NCBI RefSeq assembly: GCF_015354575.1
Contig: NZ_JACAFQ010000012.1
Span: 1 to 64,000, forward strand
Origin: Pseudomonas sp. UFMG81
GTDB taxonomy: Bacteria; Pseudomonadota; Gammaproteobacteria; Pseudomonadales; Pseudomonadaceae
Direction: 5' to 3'
DNA length: 64,000 nt
The notes beneath the pieces were generated by a model. The model was not told the DNA's origin. It worked only from the letters and a program-made list of their open reading frames with translations, and made no database searches. The position numbers were made by a program, and so were the translations under genes. Positions 18,656 through 28,400 of the stretch are shown one piece after another (within the stretch, counting starts at the first letter, position 1; every line of letters starts with the position of its first letter).

Positions 18656-19548
18656 GACTGGAACACCGGCACAGGGTTGCACCAACGGTCCTTGTACTCG
18701 CGGTCGGCGCGACCAAAGGAGAACCGTAGCGCCTTGCCGCGCGCGTTGGCGTCCTCCCAGGCAGCCTGGGTGTTGAGGAAGCTCAACACACTGCCGGGGC
18801 TGAATGCCTTGGTCTCGGGGTCGACGCCACCATTGACGTACTCGACGCTGATCCACGTGGGGGCCTCGACGCGGTACACCAGCTGGATCGCGATGGGTTT
18901 GCCCTCCAGGAACAGCACCGAGCCGATCAACAGCTCGCGCAGACGCTCGACCACCTCGGCCATGCGCGCCGCGCCAGTGGCCGGGAAGCCCCAGCGGCGC
19001 TGGAACAGGTCGCAATACATGGCGGCAATCTCGGCCGCGCTGAAATCGCTGATCGGCCGCACCAACCCACCCGCCTCTTCCAGCAGGCGCAGTTCGCGGC
19101 GCTGGTTGTAGCGAAACTTCTTCGACAGGTCTTCATGCGGGCGGGCCATGGCCAGCTGCTCGGGCTGCGCCTTCAGGCCGCTGAAACGGTCCTGATTCAG
19201 CTCCGACAGGTAACGCCCGGCATGGCGCAACGGCGCGCCACAGTCGTCGGCGGCCGGCAAGATGATTTCGGCGTTGCCCAGGTCGAACAGCCCCTTCTTG
19301 CCGTGGCGCTTGAGCACCTCCTTGGACAGCGCCAGATGGCGCCCCCACACCGGCAGCGCAGCCTTGAGCTCGCCCCCCTGTGGATAACCCAGGTAGCGCA
19401 CGGGAATCTGTGCCAGTTCGGCCAGTTGCTCGATCACCAGCGGATGAGTCGCGACACTGCCACCGAAACGCTGCCAGGCCTCGCTGTAGGCCGCCGCATC
19501 GATCACCTGCCAGCCGCGCTCGCGCCAAGCTTGAATACGGTTGAGCAT
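18652..19548 (-). CDS. Mig-14 family protein (antimicrobial peptide resistance)
   Basis: 298 residues beginning at ATG 19548, which overlaps the upstream glycosyltransferase stop (ATGA). It has a GNAT-like fold region typical of Mig-14/FemAB-like proteins, with KFRYNQRRELRLLEEAGG, FQRRWGFPATG and FSFGRADREYKDRWCNPV as the conserved stretches. Mig-14 of Salmonella and its Pseudomonas homologue help resist cationic peptides such as polymyxin. Here it is embedded and coupled in the LPS core operon, so a role in modifying the core is a reasonable inference; the reaction is unknown. Confidence 0.87.
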   Translation of the reverse strand: MLNRIQAWRERGWQVIDAAAYSEAWQRFGGSVATHPLVIEQLAELAQIPVRYLGYPQGGELKAALPVWGRHLALSKEVLKRHGKKGLFDLGNAEIILPAADDCGAPLRHAGRYLSELNQDRFSGLKAQPEQLAMARPHEDLSKKFRYNQRRELRLLEEAGGLVRPISDFSAAEIAAMYCDLFQRRWGFPATGAARMAEVVERLRELLIGSVLFLEGKPIAIQLVYRVEAPTWISVEYVNGGVDPETKAFSPGSVLSFLNTQAAWEDANARGKALRFSFGRADREYKDRWCNPVPVFQS

Positions 19549-20678
19549 CAGGCCTCCTGAACCAGCGCGCGCACCTGCGGCAGCTGCCAGAACGCCTCGC
19601 GCACCGCCTGGTCGCTGAAGCGCTCGCGCAGGCGCTCCAGCATATGCTGCGCACACGCCGCCTGCTGCTGCGCATCCAGCCCGGCCAGGTGCTTGAGGCC
19701 CTGGGCCAGTTGTGCGGCATCGCCCAGCGGGAACAGCACGCCAACGCCCTCGACCACCTCGCGCGCACCACCGCAAGCGGTGGCCAGCAGCGGTACGCCA
19801 GCGACCATGGCTTCGAGCAGGACCATGCCGAATGGCTCGTGGTCGGAGCTCAACGCGAACACGTCAAAGGCCTGGAAGTAGCGACGGGCATCCGGCACCT
19901 GGCCAAGGAAGTCCACCTGCGTGGTTATCCCCAGCTCGGCGGCCAGCGCCTTGAGGTTCGATTCCAGCCGCCCCTTGCCCAGGATCACCAGCCGCGCACC
20001 GGCCGGCAGCCCCGGCAATGCCTGGGCAAAGCCGCGCAGCAGGGTGGCCTGGTCCTTGTCCGGATGCAGGCGGCCGACATTGCCGACCACCCAGGCCTGT
20101 TCGTCCAACCCCAAAGCCCGACGTGCCTCGGCGCGGGGCACCAGGCTGGCCTGCAAGGCCTGGATGTCGATGCGGTTGTAGAGGGTCTGGATCCGTTCGG
20201 CGGGCCACTGCGCCAGGCAGCGGCGCATATCGTCGCGCACCGCGTCCGACACACCCAGCAGGCTCAGGCGCTTGCGGAACAGGTTGGCGAACAGCCGCCG
20301 GCCCTTGCGCTGGTAGTCGCCGAAGGCATGGTGCACGCCGATCACCGGCAAGCCAGTGCCCAGCAGCGCGACATAGATCGGCTTGAAGCGGTGGGCGATG
20401 CAGAAGCTGAAGTTGCGTTGCGCGGCGATCTTGCGCAGCGCAGCGATGGCGCCCAGCTTCAGGCCGCGCACGGCCTTGGAGCTGAACTCCAGAAACAGCA
20501 CCTCGTCCGAGGCGCAACCGGCCGCGACTTGCGCGTCGGCTGCCCCGGTGAGGAACACGGTGGTGACCTTGTATCCGCTGCCCTGGAACAGGCTGGCGTA
20601 CTGACGGGCGCAATCGAGGAAGGGCCCGTCATAGCCATGGCAGAACTGCAGGATCCGCGGTTCAGAGCGGCTGGTCAT
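19548..20678 (-). CDS. wapH: Glycosyltransferase family 4, LPS core (WapH-like)
   Basis: 376-residue GT-B enzyme of family 4: acceptor domain at the N-terminus, then VGNVGRLHPDKDQATLL, LVILGKGRLESNLKALA and the EX7E region SSDHEPFGMVLLEAM. It overlaps the carbamoyltransferase gene upstream by 17 bases and mig-14 downstream by 1 base, so all are coupled. The symbol comes from the position between wapO and mig-14 homologues, which in P. aeruginosa is wapH, a putative outer-core glucosyltransferase. Confidence 0.87.
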   Translation of the reverse strand: MTSRSEPRILQFCHGYDGPFLDCARQYASLFQGSGYKVTTVFLTGAADAQVAAGCASDEVLFLEFSSKAVRGLKLGAIAALRKIAAQRNFSFCIAHRFKPIYVALLGTGLPVIGVHHAFGDYQRKGRRLFANLFRKRLSLLGVSDAVRDDMRRCLAQWPAERIQTLYNRIDIQALQASLVPRAEARRALGLDEQAWVVGNVGRLHPDKDQATLLRGFAQALPGLPAGARLVILGKGRLESNLKALAAELGITTQVDFLGQVPDARRYFQAFDVFALSSDHEPFGMVLLEAMVAGVPLLATACGGAREVVEGVGVLFPLGDAAQLAQGLKHLAGLDAQQQAACAQHMLERLRERFSDQAVREAFWQLPQVRALVQEA

Positions 20679-22419
20679 AAGGCGCCGCGCCGTCCTTGAC
20701 CACCAGGATGTCTTCCATGATCAGGTACTGCAGGTCCGAGCCGAAGAACATGTTCAGGGCGTCGGTCGGCGAGCAGATCATCGGCTCGCCACGGCGGTTG
20801 AGCGAGGTGTTCAGCGACACGCCGTTGCCGGTCAGCACTTCGAGCGCCTTCATCATGTCGTAGTAGCGCGGGTTGTACTCGCGCTTGAGCACCTGGGCGC
20901 GGGAAGTGCCGTCTTCGTGCACCACTTCCGGCACACGGGTCTTCCACTCTTCAGCCACTTCGAAGGTGAAGGTCATGAACGGCGCCGGGTGGTCGATCTT
21001 GATCATCTGCGGCGCGACGGTGTCGAGCATCGACGGGCAGAAAGGCCTCCAGCGCTCGCGGAACTTGATCTGGTGGTTGATGCGGTCGGCCACGCCCGGC
21101 ACGCTCGGGCAACCGATGATCGAACGACCACCCAGCGCGCGTGGGCCGAACTCCATGCGGCCCTGGAACCAGGCCACCGGGTTGCCGTCGACCATGATCT
21201 TGGCGATCTGCTCGGGCATGTTCTCAAGCTTGCGCCACACCGGTTTGCTCGGGTGACGGGCGCAGGCGGCGATCACGTCTTCGTTGGAGTACGCAGGGCC
21301 GAGGTAGACGTGTTCCATCTTCTCGACCGGCACGCCACGGGCGTGGGACACATAGGCCGCCGCACCCACCGCGGTACCGGCGTCGCCGGAAGCCGGCTGC
21401 ACGAACAGCTCCTTGACGTCCGGGCGGGCGATGATCTTCTGGTTCAGCTTGACGTTCAGCGCACAGCCGCCGGCGAAGGCCAGCTTGCCAGTTTCTTTCA
21501 GCGTGTCGCCCAGGTAGTGGTCGATCATCTGCAGGGCGAGCTTTTCGAACAACGCCTGCATGCTCGCCGCGTAGTGGATGTACGGCTCGTCGGCGATGTC
21601 GCCTTCGCGTTTCGGGCCCAGCCACTCGATCAGCTTGGGCGAGAAGTAGAATCCCTTGCCCTTCTCTTTATAGCGGCGCAGGCCGATGACGTTGGCGTAC
21701 TCGGTGTTGATCACCAGCTCGCCGTTTTCAAAGCTGGCCAGGCGCGAGAAGTCGTACTTGCTGGCATCGCCGTAGGGCGCCATGCCCATGACCTTGAACT
21801 CGCCGTCGAGCATCTCGAAACCAAGGAACTCGGTGATCGCGCCATACAGGCCACCCAGCGAATCCGGGTCGAAGAACTCCTTGATCTTGTGGATCTTGCC
21901 GTTCTCGCCGTAGCCGAAGAAGGTGGTGGCGTACTCGCCCTTGCCGTCGATCCCGAGGATCGCGGTCTTCTCCTTGAAGCCCGAGCAGTGGTAGGCACTG
22001 GAGGCGTGGGCCAGGTGGTGCTCGACCGGCTCGATCTTGATCTTCTTCGGGTCGAAGCCCAGCTGCTCCAGGCACCAGACGATCTTCTTGCGGTAGCGCT
22101 TGTAGCGGCGATTGCCCATCAGCAGCGCGTCGAGGGCGCGGTCCGGGGCGTACCAGTAGCGCTTGGCGTAGTGCCAGCGGGCCTTGCCGAACAGGCTGAT
22201 CGGGGCGAACGGAATGGCCACCACGTCGACGTCCGATGGCTTGATGCCGGCCTGCTCCAGGCAGAACTTCGCCGACTCGTAGGGCATGCGGTTCTTCGCA
22301 TGCTTGTCACGCACGAAGCGCTCTTCTTCGGCGGCGGCAATCAGCTTGCCGTCGATGTACAGGGCCGCGGAAGGGTCATGGCTAAGGGCGCCGGACAGGC
22401 CAAGAATCGTCAGTGCCAA
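20662..22419 (-). CDS. wapO: Carbamoyltransferase of the LPS core (WapO-like)
   Basis: 585-residue NodU/CmcH-type O-carbamoyltransferase. The N-terminal Kae1-like ATPase-fold domain makes carbamoyl-adenylate (LGLSGALSHDPSAALYIDG, VEHHLAHASSAYHCSGF, GIDGKGEYATT), and the C-terminal domain has GRMEFGPRALGGRSI and TSLNRRGEPMICSP, both characteristic. In P. aeruginosa WapO puts a carbamoyl group on heptose II of the core; the same role is inferred here from family and neighbourhood. First gene of the minus-strand core operon that runs through to the wapR-like gene. Confidence 0.93.
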   Translation of the reverse strand: MALTILGLSGALSHDPSAALYIDGKLIAAAEEERFVRDKHAKNRMPYESAKFCLEQAGIKPSDVDVVAIPFAPISLFGKARWHYAKRYWYAPDRALDALLMGNRRYKRYRKKIVWCLEQLGFDPKKIKIEPVEHHLAHASSAYHCSGFKEKTAILGIDGKGEYATTFFGYGENGKIHKIKEFFDPDSLGGLYGAITEFLGFEMLDGEFKVMGMAPYGDASKYDFSRLASFENGELVINTEYANVIGLRRYKEKGKGFYFSPKLIEWLGPKREGDIADEPYIHYAASMQALFEKLALQMIDHYLGDTLKETGKLAFAGGCALNVKLNQKIIARPDVKELFVQPASGDAGTAVGAAAYVSHARGVPVEKMEHVYLGPAYSNEDVIAACARHPSKPVWRKLENMPEQIAKIMVDGNPVAWFQGRMEFGPRALGGRSIIGCPSVPGVADRINHQIKFRERWRPFCPSMLDTVAPQMIKIDHPAPFMTFTFEVAEEWKTRVPEVVHEDGTSRAQVLKREYNPRYYDMMKALEVLTGNGVSLNTSLNRRGEPMICSPTDALNMFFGSDLQYLIMEDILVVKDGAAPYDQPL

Positions 22420-22523
22420 GGGGTTAGCCTCTCAAATCGGTAGAAGTGCGCCAGCGGCCCGTTGGGCGGATGGCGGCTAAAGGGCGGGATTATAACGCAA
22501 AGCTCAGGGACGCACCGCCCCCT

Positions 22524-22644
22524 TGTAGGAGCGGCCTTGTGTCGCGAAAGGGGCGCGAAGCGGCCCCAGGGTTTCAGCTTCGCAGCTGAAATTGCAGGGG
22601 GCTGCTTTGCAGCCCTTTCGCGACACTAGGCCGCTCCTACAGGG
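22524..22644. repeat. REP pair, TGTAGGAGCGGCC family
   Basis: Inverted TGTAGGAGCGGCCTTGTGTC and complement enclosing GGGGCGCGAAGCGGCCCC, an imperfect TTTCAGCTTCGCAGCTGAAA hairpin and GGGCTGCTTTGCAGCCC. Lies between the wapO-like start and the rlmJ stop. Confidence 0.88.
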
Positions 22645-22660
22645 GACCGCGCATGGTGCG

Positions 22661-23497
22661 TTATTCCGCGATCAACCAGTCCATACGGAAGCTGCCAGCG
22701 GTCTGCGCCAACTCTTTGGCCAGCCACGGCAGCAGCTCCTTGAGCTCGTCCTCCAGGCCCCATGGCGGGTTGGCGATGGCCAGGCCCGAGCCGTTCAGGC
22801 CCTGCGGGCTGTCCTGGTGGTGCACGTACAGCTCGACGCGCAGCAGCTTGGGCGCACCGGTGCTGGTCAGGTCCTGGTAGAAGCGCGTCAGCGAGCGCTG
22901 GTCCTTGATCGGGTACCAGATGGCCGCGACGGTCTGGCGCATGCGGCCGATCGCCTCTTTCATGGCCACGGTGCAGCGCTTGAGCTCGTCGGCCTGCTCG
23001 AACGGCGGGTCGATCAGCATGATCGCGCGCTTTTCCTGCACCGGCAGCAGCGCCCGCGGGATATGCCAGCCCTCACCCAGGTGCACGGTGACGCGCGGGT
23101 CTTTCTTCATGTTCTCTTTGAGCAGCACGCCGTCTTCAGGGTGCTTTTCGTTGAGCTGCGCGCGGTCCTGCTCGCGCATCAGGCGGCGGGCCAGCTCTGG
23201 CGAGCCTGGGTAGTAGCGCAGTTCGCCATTCTTGTTCAGGCGCTTGATCACGGCCATATAGTCGGCGGTGACGGCAGGCAGGTCATCGCGCCCCCACAGA
23301 CGGGCGACGCCTTCGAGGTATTCACCGGTGCGGGTCGCCTGGTCGCCCTGCAGGTCGTACAGACCAAGGCCGGCGTGGGTGTCGATATAGGCGAACGGCT
23401 GCTCCTTGCGCGACATCAGGGCGATGAGGCGGGTAAGCACGATGTGTTTGAGGACGTCGGCGTGATTGCCGGCGTGGAAGGCGTGACGATAGTTCAT
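22661..23497 (-). CDS. rlmJ: 23S rRNA (adenine2030-N6)-methyltransferase
   Basis: 278 residues, the usual length of RlmJ (YhiR). It methylates A2030 of 23S rRNA. The start MNYRHAFHAGNHADVLKHI is the diagnostic N-terminus, followed by the SAM-binding YIDTHAGLGLYDL and the catalytic IMLIDPPFEQ (DPP[F/Y] motif of N6-adenine methyltransferases). It is monocistronic between REP clusters. Confidence 0.96.
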   Translation of the reverse strand: MNYRHAFHAGNHADVLKHIVLTRLIALMSRKEQPFAYIDTHAGLGLYDLQGDQATRTGEYLEGVARLWGRDDLPAVTADYMAVIKRLNKNGELRYYPGSPELARRLMREQDRAQLNEKHPEDGVLLKENMKKDPRVTVHLGEGWHIPRALLPVQEKRAIMLIDPPFEQADELKRCTVAMKEAIGRMRQTVAAIWYPIKDQRSLTRFYQDLTSTGAPKLLRVELYVHHQDSPQGLNGSGLAIANPPWGLEDELKELLPWLAKELAQTAGSFRMDWLIAE

Positions 23498-23551
23498 GGC
23501 GGCTCCTGCGGGGGCGGCAAGTTTACCCTGTCAGACCAAGGACACAAAAGC

Positions 23552-23615
23552 ATCGCGGGGCAAGTCCGCTCCCACGCGATCTAAGACTGCGTGGGAGCGG
23601 GCTTGCCCCGCGATA
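23552..23615. repeat. REP pair, GTGGGAGCGGGCTTGCCCCG family
   Basis: Inverted arms with one T-for-C change in the left copy, located between the divergent rlmJ start and the putP stop. Confidence 0.85.
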
Positions 23616-23639
23616 GGGACAACGCCGATTCAGCAGGTG

Positions 23640-25118
23640 TTACTTGTCGGCGTGATACTGCGCATCAGCGGTTTCAAAACGCGAAACCATGCTGTTCGAC
23701 GGGCTGCCCAGCTTGCTCACCACCAGGATCGCGATGCTGGCGAACAGGAAGCCCGGGATGATCTCGTACAGGCCCAGGCCGACGTAGTTCTTCCACAGGA
23801 TCACGGTCAGCGCACCGACCACGATACCGGCCAGGGCGCCGTTGCGGGTCATGCCCTTCCACAGTACCGAGATCAGCACCACCGGGCCGAAGGCGGCACC
23901 GAAGCCGGCCCAGGCGTAGGCCACCAGGCCCAGCACACGGTTCTCGGGGTTGGCAGCCATGGCAATGGCGATCAGCGCAACGGCCAGCACCATCAGGCGG
24001 CCGACCCAGACCAGCTCAGTCTGAGAAGCGTTCTTGCGCAGGAACGACTTGTAGAAGTCTTCGGTCAGGGCGCTGGAGCACACCAGCAGCTGGCAGCTCA
24101 GGGTGCTCATTACCGCGGCCAGGATGGCCGACAGCAGCACACCGGCGATCCACGGGTTGAACAGGATCTTGGCCAGTTCGATGAACACCCGCTCATGGTT
24201 CTCGGTGACCGGGCCGGCGAGGTCCGGGTGCGCCGAGAAGTAAGCGATGCCGAAGAAGCCCACGGCGCAGGTACCGGCCAGGCACAGGATCATCCAGGTC
24301 ATGGAGATGCGGCGGGCGTTGGCGATCGACTTGACCGAATCGGCGGCCATGAAGCGCGCCAGGATGTGCGGCTGGCCGAAGTAGCCCAGGCCCCAGCCCA
24401 TCAGCGAGATGATGCCGATGAAGGTCGCGCCCTTGAACATGTCGAAGTGCGCCGGGTTCACCGCCTCGATGGCGAGGAAGGTGGTGTCGAAGCCACCGGT
24501 GGAGATCAGCACGATGATCGGGGTGAGGATCAGCGCGAAGATCATCAGCGAGGCCTGCACGGTATCGGTCCAGCTCACCGCCAGGAAACCACCGACGAAG
24601 GTGTAGGCGATGGTCGCGGCAGCACCGGCCCACAGGGCAGTCTCGTACGGCATGCCGAAGGTGCTTTCGAACAGGCGGGCGCCGGCGACGATGCCGGAGG
24701 CGCAGTAGATGGTGAAGAACACCAGGATCACGATGGCGGAAATGATCCGCAGCAGGCCGGTCTGGTCTTCGAAGCGGCTGGAGAAGTAGTCCGGCAGCGT
24801 CAGGGCGTCACCGTTGTGCTCGGTCTGCACACGCAGACGTCCGGCGACGAACAGCCAGTTCAGGTAGGCGCCGACGGTCAGGCCGATGGCGATCCAGGCC
24901 TCGGAAAGGCCCGCGAAGTAGATGGCGCCCGGCAGGCCCATCAACAGCCAGCCGCTCATGTCCGATGCGCCGGCGGAAAGCGCGGTGACCACGCTGCCGA
25001 GGCTACGGCCGCCGAGAATGTAGTCGGAAAGGTTCTTGGTGGAGCGATAGGCGGCGAAGCCGATCAGCACCATTGCCGCAATGTAGATCACGAAGGTGAT
25101 CGTTAGTGGATTGCCCAT
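23640..25118 (-). CDS. putP: Sodium/proline symporter PutP
   Basis: 492-residue sodium:solute symporter with about 13 membrane helices, importing proline with Na+. Conserved family segments include YILGGRSLGSVVTALSAGASDMSGWLLMG in two parts, GYFGQPHILARFMA and the LSAILAAVMSTLSCQLLVCSSA helix. The start ATG 25118 (MGNPLTITF) was chosen over the open frame to 25223. It is divergent from putA, with the putA-putP control region between them containing eight GTTGCA hexamers; PutA is expected to repress it in the absence of proline. Confidence 0.97.
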   Translation of the reverse strand: MGNPLTITFVIYIAAMVLIGFAAYRSTKNLSDYILGGRSLGSVVTALSAGASDMSGWLLMGLPGAIYFAGLSEAWIAIGLTVGAYLNWLFVAGRLRVQTEHNGDALTLPDYFSSRFEDQTGLLRIISAIVILVFFTIYCASGIVAGARLFESTFGMPYETALWAGAAATIAYTFVGGFLAVSWTDTVQASLMIFALILTPIIVLISTGGFDTTFLAIEAVNPAHFDMFKGATFIGIISLMGWGLGYFGQPHILARFMAADSVKSIANARRISMTWMILCLAGTCAVGFFGIAYFSAHPDLAGPVTENHERVFIELAKILFNPWIAGVLLSAILAAVMSTLSCQLLVCSSALTEDFYKSFLRKNASQTELVWVGRLMVLAVALIAIAMAANPENRVLGLVAYAWAGFGAAFGPVVLISVLWKGMTRNGALAGIVVGALTVILWKNYVGLGLYEIIPGFLFASIAILVVSKLGSPSNSMVSRFETADAQYHADK

Positions 25119-25148
25119 GAGTTGTGCCCTGGCGTTGTTTTTATCTCT

Positions 25149-25408
25149 TGCAACCACCGTGCGCGACGATGGTTGCACCCAGGCGGCGCATCCTATGCAA
25201 CAACGTGAACGAGGTGCAACCATTTTTCATTTGCAAGTTGCACCCGGCCATGTATTTTCGGACAGAACCGCTTTTTTGCTCCTTTTCGGAGCAAACATGC
25301 TGCTTTCCAGAAGAAAACGCACCAAGAACCTTCCTTTTTAGTCCGTGGAAACTTCCTTCAGACGAGTTGCACCTTAACCCGCTAATTTTCGGGTTGCACC
25401 CGGTTGCA
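25149..25408. promoter_or_regulatory. PutA operator array in the putP-putA control region
   Basis: Eight copies of GTTGCA, the core bound by E. coli PutA: plus strand at 25172, 25237, 25366, 25393 and 25403, minus strand at 25149, 25196 and 25215. Several have the extended form GGTTGCACCC. Five cluster 30-125 bases upstream of putP with centres 19-24 bases apart and three lie 72-115 bases upstream of putA. The region is A/T-richer than its surroundings, as expected for promoters. The repeated GTTGCA is seen; binding by this PutA is inferred from its ribbon-helix-helix domain. Confidence 0.85.
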
Positions 25409-25479
25409 CCCGAATTGTCCTACAGGCTAATCTTGCCTCCAGCTTAGGCCACATTCGTGGCCAATAACGAGGACAAGAA

Positions 25480-28400
25480 ATGGCGACTACCACCCTTGGG
25501 GTCAAACTCGACGACCCGACCCGTGAGCGACTCAAAGCAGCTGCGCAGTCCATCGACCGCACGCCGCACTGGTTGATCAAGCAAGCGATCTTCAACTATC
25601 TCGAGAAGCTCGAGGGTGGCGCCACCCTGAACGACCTCAACGGCCACCCGGCCGCGACCGGCGACGACGCCGGCGAAGCCCCGACCGACCACGCCCACCA
25701 GTGCTTCCTGGAGTTCGCCGAAAGCATCCTGCCGCAGTCGGTGCTGCGCTCGGCGATCACCGCCGCGTACCGCCGCCCCGAGCAGGAAGTGGTGCCGATG
25801 CTGCTGGAGCAGGCGCGCCTGCCTGCCGCCCAGGCCGAGGCCACCAACAAGTTGGCCGCAAGCCTGGCCGACAAGCTGCGCAACCAGAAGAGCGCCGGCG
25901 GCCGTGCCGGCATCGTCCAGGGCCTGCTGCAGGAGTTCTCGCTGTCCTCGCAAGAAGGCGTGGCATTGATGTGCCTGGCCGAAGCCCTGCTGCGCATCCC
26001 CGACAAAGGCACCCGTGACGCGCTGATCCGCGACAAGATCAGCACCGGCAACTGGCAGCCGCACCTGGGCAACAGCCCGTCGCTGTTCGTCAACGCCGCC
26101 ACCTGGGGCCTGCTGCTGACCGGCAAGCTGGTCAGCACCCACAACGAATCCGGCCTGACCTCCTCGCTCACCCGCATCATCGGCAAGAGCGGCGAGCCGA
26201 TGATCCGCAAGGGCGTCGACATGGCCATGCGCCTGATGGGCGAGCAGTTCGTCACCGGTGAAACAATCGCCGAAGCCCTGGCCAACGCCAGCAAGTTCGA
26301 AGCCAAGGGCTTCCGCTACAGCTACGACATGCTCGGCGAAGCCGCGCTGACCGAGCACGACGCGCAGAAATACCTGGCCTCCTACGAGCAGGCGATCCAC
26401 TCGATCGGCAAAGCGTCGCACGGCCGCGGCATCTATGAAGGCCCGGGCATCTCGATCAAGCTCTCGGCCCTGCACCCGCGCTACAGCCGCGCCCAGTACG
26501 AGCGCGTGATGAGCGAGCTGTACCCGCGCCTGCTGTCGCTCACGCTGCTGGCCAAGCAGTACGACATCGGCCTGAACATCGACGCCGAAGAGGCCGACCG
26601 CCTGGAGCTGTCGCTGGACCTGCTCGAGCGCCTGTGCTTCGAGCCATCGCTGGCCGGCTGGAACGGCATCGGCTTCGTCATCCAGGCCTACCAGAAGCGC
26701 TGCCCGTACGTGATCGACTACGTCATCGACCTGGCCAAGCGCAGCCGCCACCGCCTCATGATCCGCCTGGTAAAAGGCGCGTACTGGGACAGCGAGATCA
26801 AGCGCGCCCAGGTCGAAGGCCTGGAAGGCTACCCGGTGTACACCCGCAAGGTGTACACCGACGTTTCCTACGTCGCCTGTGCCCGCAAGCTGCTGGCGGT
26901 CCCGGAAGCCATCTACCCGCAGTTCGCCACCCACAACGCCCACACCCTGTCGGCCATCTACACCATCGCCGGGCAGAACTACTACCCGGGCCAGTACGAG
27001 TTCCAGTGCCTGCACGGCATGGGCGAGCCACTGTACGAGCAGGTTGTAGGCAAGGTTTCCGAAGGCAAGCTGAATCGTCCGTGCCGCGTGTACGCCCCGG
27101 TCGGCACCCACGAAACCCTGCTGGCCTACCTGGTACGCCGCCTGCTGGAAAACGGCGCCAACACCTCGTTCGTCAACCGCATCGCCGACCACTCGATCTC
27201 GATCCAGGAACTGGTCGCCGACCCGGTCGTCAGCATCGAGCGCATGGGCACCCAGGAAGGCAGCATCGGCCTGCCGCACCCGCGCATCCCGATGCCGCGT
27301 GAGCTGTATGGCAACGAGCGGGCCAACTCGGCCGGCATCGACATGGCCAACGAACACCGCCTGGCGTCGCTGTCCTGCGCCCTGCTGGCCACCGCCCACA
27401 ACGACTGGAAAGCCGCCCCGCTGCTGGCCTGCGCCGCCAGCGAACAGGCTGCCGTGCCGGTGCTGAACCCGTCGGATCATCGCGATGTGGTCGGCCATGT
27501 GCAGGAAGCCACCGTCGCCGACGTCGACAACGCCATCCAGTGCGCGCTCAACGCCGCACCGATCTGGCAGGCCACCCCGCCAGCCGAGCGCGCCGCGATC
27601 CTGGAACGCGCCGCCGACCTGATGGAAGCCGATATCCAGCCGCTGATGGGCCTGCTGGTGCGCGAAGCCGGCAAGACCTTCGCCAACGCCATCGCCGAAG
27701 TGCGCGAGGCCGTGGACTTCCTGCGCTACTACGCGGTGCAGGCACGCAACGACCTGCGCAACGACAACTGCCGCCCACTGGGCCCGGTGGTGTGCATCAG
27801 CCCGTGGAACTTCCCGCTGGCGATCTTCTCCGGCCAGGTGGCCGCAGCGCTGGCCGCCGGCAACCCGGTACTAGCCAAGCCCGCCGAACAGACCCCGCTG
27901 ATCGCCGCCCAGGCCGTACGCCTGATGCTCGAAGCCGGTATCCCTGAAGGCGTGCTGCAACTGCTGCCAGGCCAGGGCGAAACCGTCGGTGCCGGCCTGG
28001 TCGGTGACGAACGCGTCAAGGGCGTGATGTTCACCGGCTCCACCGAAGTTGCCCGCCTGCTGCAACGCAACATCGCCGGCCGTCTGGACAACCAAGGCCG
28101 CCCGATCCCGCTGATCGCCGAAACCGGTGGCCAGAACGCCATGATCGTCGACTCCTCGGCCCTCACCGAGCAGGTGGTGATCGATGTGGTCTCCTCCGCG
28201 TTCGACAGCGCCGGCCAGCGTTGCTCGGCCCTGCGTGTGCTGTGCCTGCAAGAAGACTCCGCCGACCGCGTGATCGAAATGCTCAAGGGCGCCATGGCCG
28301 AAAGCCGCCTGGGCAACCCGGAGCGCCTGTCCGTGGACATCGGCCCGGTGATCGACGCCGAAGCCAAGGCTGGCATCGAGAAGCACATCCAGGGCATGCG

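Noticed and set aside
23496-25106. 536-residue plus-strand open frame opposite putP
   Set aside because: Highly charged, His/Gln/Gly-rich low-complexity translation typical of antisense frames of membrane protein genes; putP is clear on the other strand.
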